A stretch of 64,000 nt of DNA from JAIPDZ01 sp034522175 (GTDB taxonomy: Bacteria > Desulfobacterota > DSM-4660 > Desulfatiglandales > Desulfatiglandaceae). The notes under the pieces were generated by a model that was not told where the DNA came from, did not search any database, and saw only the letters and a list, made by a program, of their open reading frames with translations. Positions 63,515 through 64,000 of this stretch are shown one piece after another. Position 1 is the first letter of the stretch. Each line of letters opens with the position of its first letter. The position numbers and the translations under genes are program-made. The stretch is from the NCBI GenBank assembly GCA_034522175.1, contig JAXHLQ010000001.1, positions 1,798,001 through 1,862,000 on the forward strand, written 5' to 3'.

Positions 63515-63691
63515 TTACCTGGAACTTACATTCATAATCGTAATTCCTACAATCTGGTCACCATCCGTTCTGACGAGAACGTCGTCATCCATTTCAACCG
63601 TCTTTTTGGCACGTTGCGGCTTTCTAAAACTTAAATAGAGGACATCTGCCTCCTGGTCATAATCAACCCACATGTCCTTTTTGTGAATCAT
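63515..63691 (-). CDS. DUF2283 family protein
   Basis: 58 residues, MIHKKDMWVDYDQEADVLYL onward, with SFRKPQRAKKTVEMDDDVLV and GDQIVGITIMN: the DUF2283 pattern, usually an antitoxin-like partner of DUF4258. No DUF4258 gene is adjacent. The ATG at 63691 lies inside repeat unit K (gcaaaATGATT), so the repeat provides the start codon; ATG 63673 is an alternative with GGAC ahead. Confidence 0.85.
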   Translation of the reverse strand: MIHKKDMWVDYDQEADVLYLSFRKPQRAKKTVEMDDDVLVRTDGDQIVGITIMNVSSR

Positions 63692-63712
63692 TTTGCCCCC
63701 AATTATTTTGAC
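63686..63712. repeat. AT-rich repeat cluster K (two units)
   Basis: AATCATTTTGCCCCC and AATTATTTTGACTCATCC. The left unit carries the start codon of the DUF2283 gene; the right unit joins the end of the membrane protein copy 2 just as cluster H joins copy 1. Confidence 0.8.
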
Positions 63713-63721
63713 TCATCCTCC

Positions 63722-64000
63722 TCACAGCAACCCAAGCGACCTCAACACCTCAGCCATTTTCGGCTCCTTTCTCGCGTATTCCTTGAGCACCCGGACCGCC
63801 AGGTCATTTCTCTCTTCCAGCTCCCTTGCTTTTCTAACCACGGGCGACAACGCCGTCCGCCGGTCCCAAATGACAAAACCGATAAGGGCAAAGATCCCCG
63901 CAAGAACAACGTACATAAGATTCTTCAGATCGTTCATCCGATTGCCAAGTGCTTGAATGTCTCCCTTCAGTTCGCTTCTCAGATCATCTATCCTTTTCCC
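63722..64000 (-). CDS. Exported/membrane coiled-coil protein (copy 2, cut by window end)
   Basis: C-terminal ~92 residues of a near copy of the protein at 53016-53465: GKRIDDLRSELKGDIQALG, the TM helix MYVVLAGIFALIGFVIW and the tail DRRTALSPVVRKARELEERN ending EVLRSLGLL. Only a few residues differ from copy 1 in the tail, while the coiled-coil part differs more. The N-terminus lies beyond the window. Confidence 0.8.
   Translation of the reverse strand, partial: GKRIDDLRSELKGDIQALGNRMNDLKNLMYVVLAGIFALIGFVIWDRRTALSPVVRKARELEERNDLAVRVLKEYARKEPKMAEVLRSLGLL

Noticed and set aside
49312..63712. Integron attC sites
   Set aside because: The repeats lack the inverse core/core site structure and paired stem arms of attC, and no integron integrase is in the window.
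1..64000. tRNA, rRNA or origin sequences
   Set aside because: Looked for cloverleaf ends and conserved rRNA blocks by eye and found none; a covariance-model scan would be needed to exclude small RNAs.

Overview
The window reads as a chromosomal segment of a Gram-negative, anaerobic-style bacterium, most likely a member of the Desulfobacterota (former Deltaproteobacteria). The basis is a two-subunit PyrK/PyrD dihydroorotate dehydrogenase, a free-standing IMP cyclohydrolase, an RND pump, a heptosyltransferase (so an outer membrane with LPS), many dispersed repeats, and the overall gene style. No rRNA or tRNA gene was found, so the taxonomy is inference.

Left part (1-26.8 kb, mostly housekeeping): the end of an RND exporter; pyrK-pyrD; a rare bacterial 6-phosphofructo-2-kinase/fructose-2,6-bisphosphatase-like protein; a Bax-inhibitor-1 membrane protein with promoter and terminator; a PflX-type radical SAM enzyme; class I fructose-1,6-bisphosphatase; a response regulator; an AI-2E-type permease; a substrate-binding protein followed by thiE-thiL-thiM; a Trm112 protein with a heptosyltransferase; an MBL-fold hydrolase; two dodecins; rsmG; a class IV aminotransferase; an XRE-cupin regulator; a DUF1178 protein; IMP cyclohydrolase; a QueG-like protein; methionine aminopeptidase; and a SET-domain protein.

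Middle part (27-46.3 kb): a peptide/glycan locus. On the plus strand lie a PqqD-like protein, an HprK-like P-loop kinase, a small protein with a Tat-like leader and a Gly/Ser-rich tail, and a glycosyltransferase. Converging on them is a long minus-strand run of glycan genes: initiating sugar transferase, polyprenol-type GT2, several GT2s (three with a shared N-terminal domain), radical SAM/SPASM, epimerase, membrane GT, methyltransferase, ABC exporter, and a nucleotidyltransferase-like protein at the end. Many neighbours overlap by 4 bp. My reading is that a short exported protein is modified by the kinase, nucleotidyltransferase and glycosyltransferases. This is the best candidate for a poorly described system.

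Right part (46.4-64 kb, accessory): a Snf2 helicase, wecB, then small toxin-antitoxin-like and DUF genes (PIN, RHH-UPF0175, DUF5647, DUF433/DUF5615, DUF2442, DUF2283), two complete insertion sequences, a secreted lyase-like protein, and two more glycan genes. Much of this part, and two junctions in the glycan operon, is punctuated by a short AT-rich repeat (minus-strand core GGCAAAATNATT). It lies almost always in the same orientation and often supplies start or stop codons of the adjacent gene, which looks like a cassette-style array.

Seventeen apparent single-base frameshifts occur in thirteen genes, nearly all in short homopolymer runs, as both insertions and deletions. This points to residual long-read assembly errors rather than true gene decay, so I annotate these genes as whole genes with the break sites noted.
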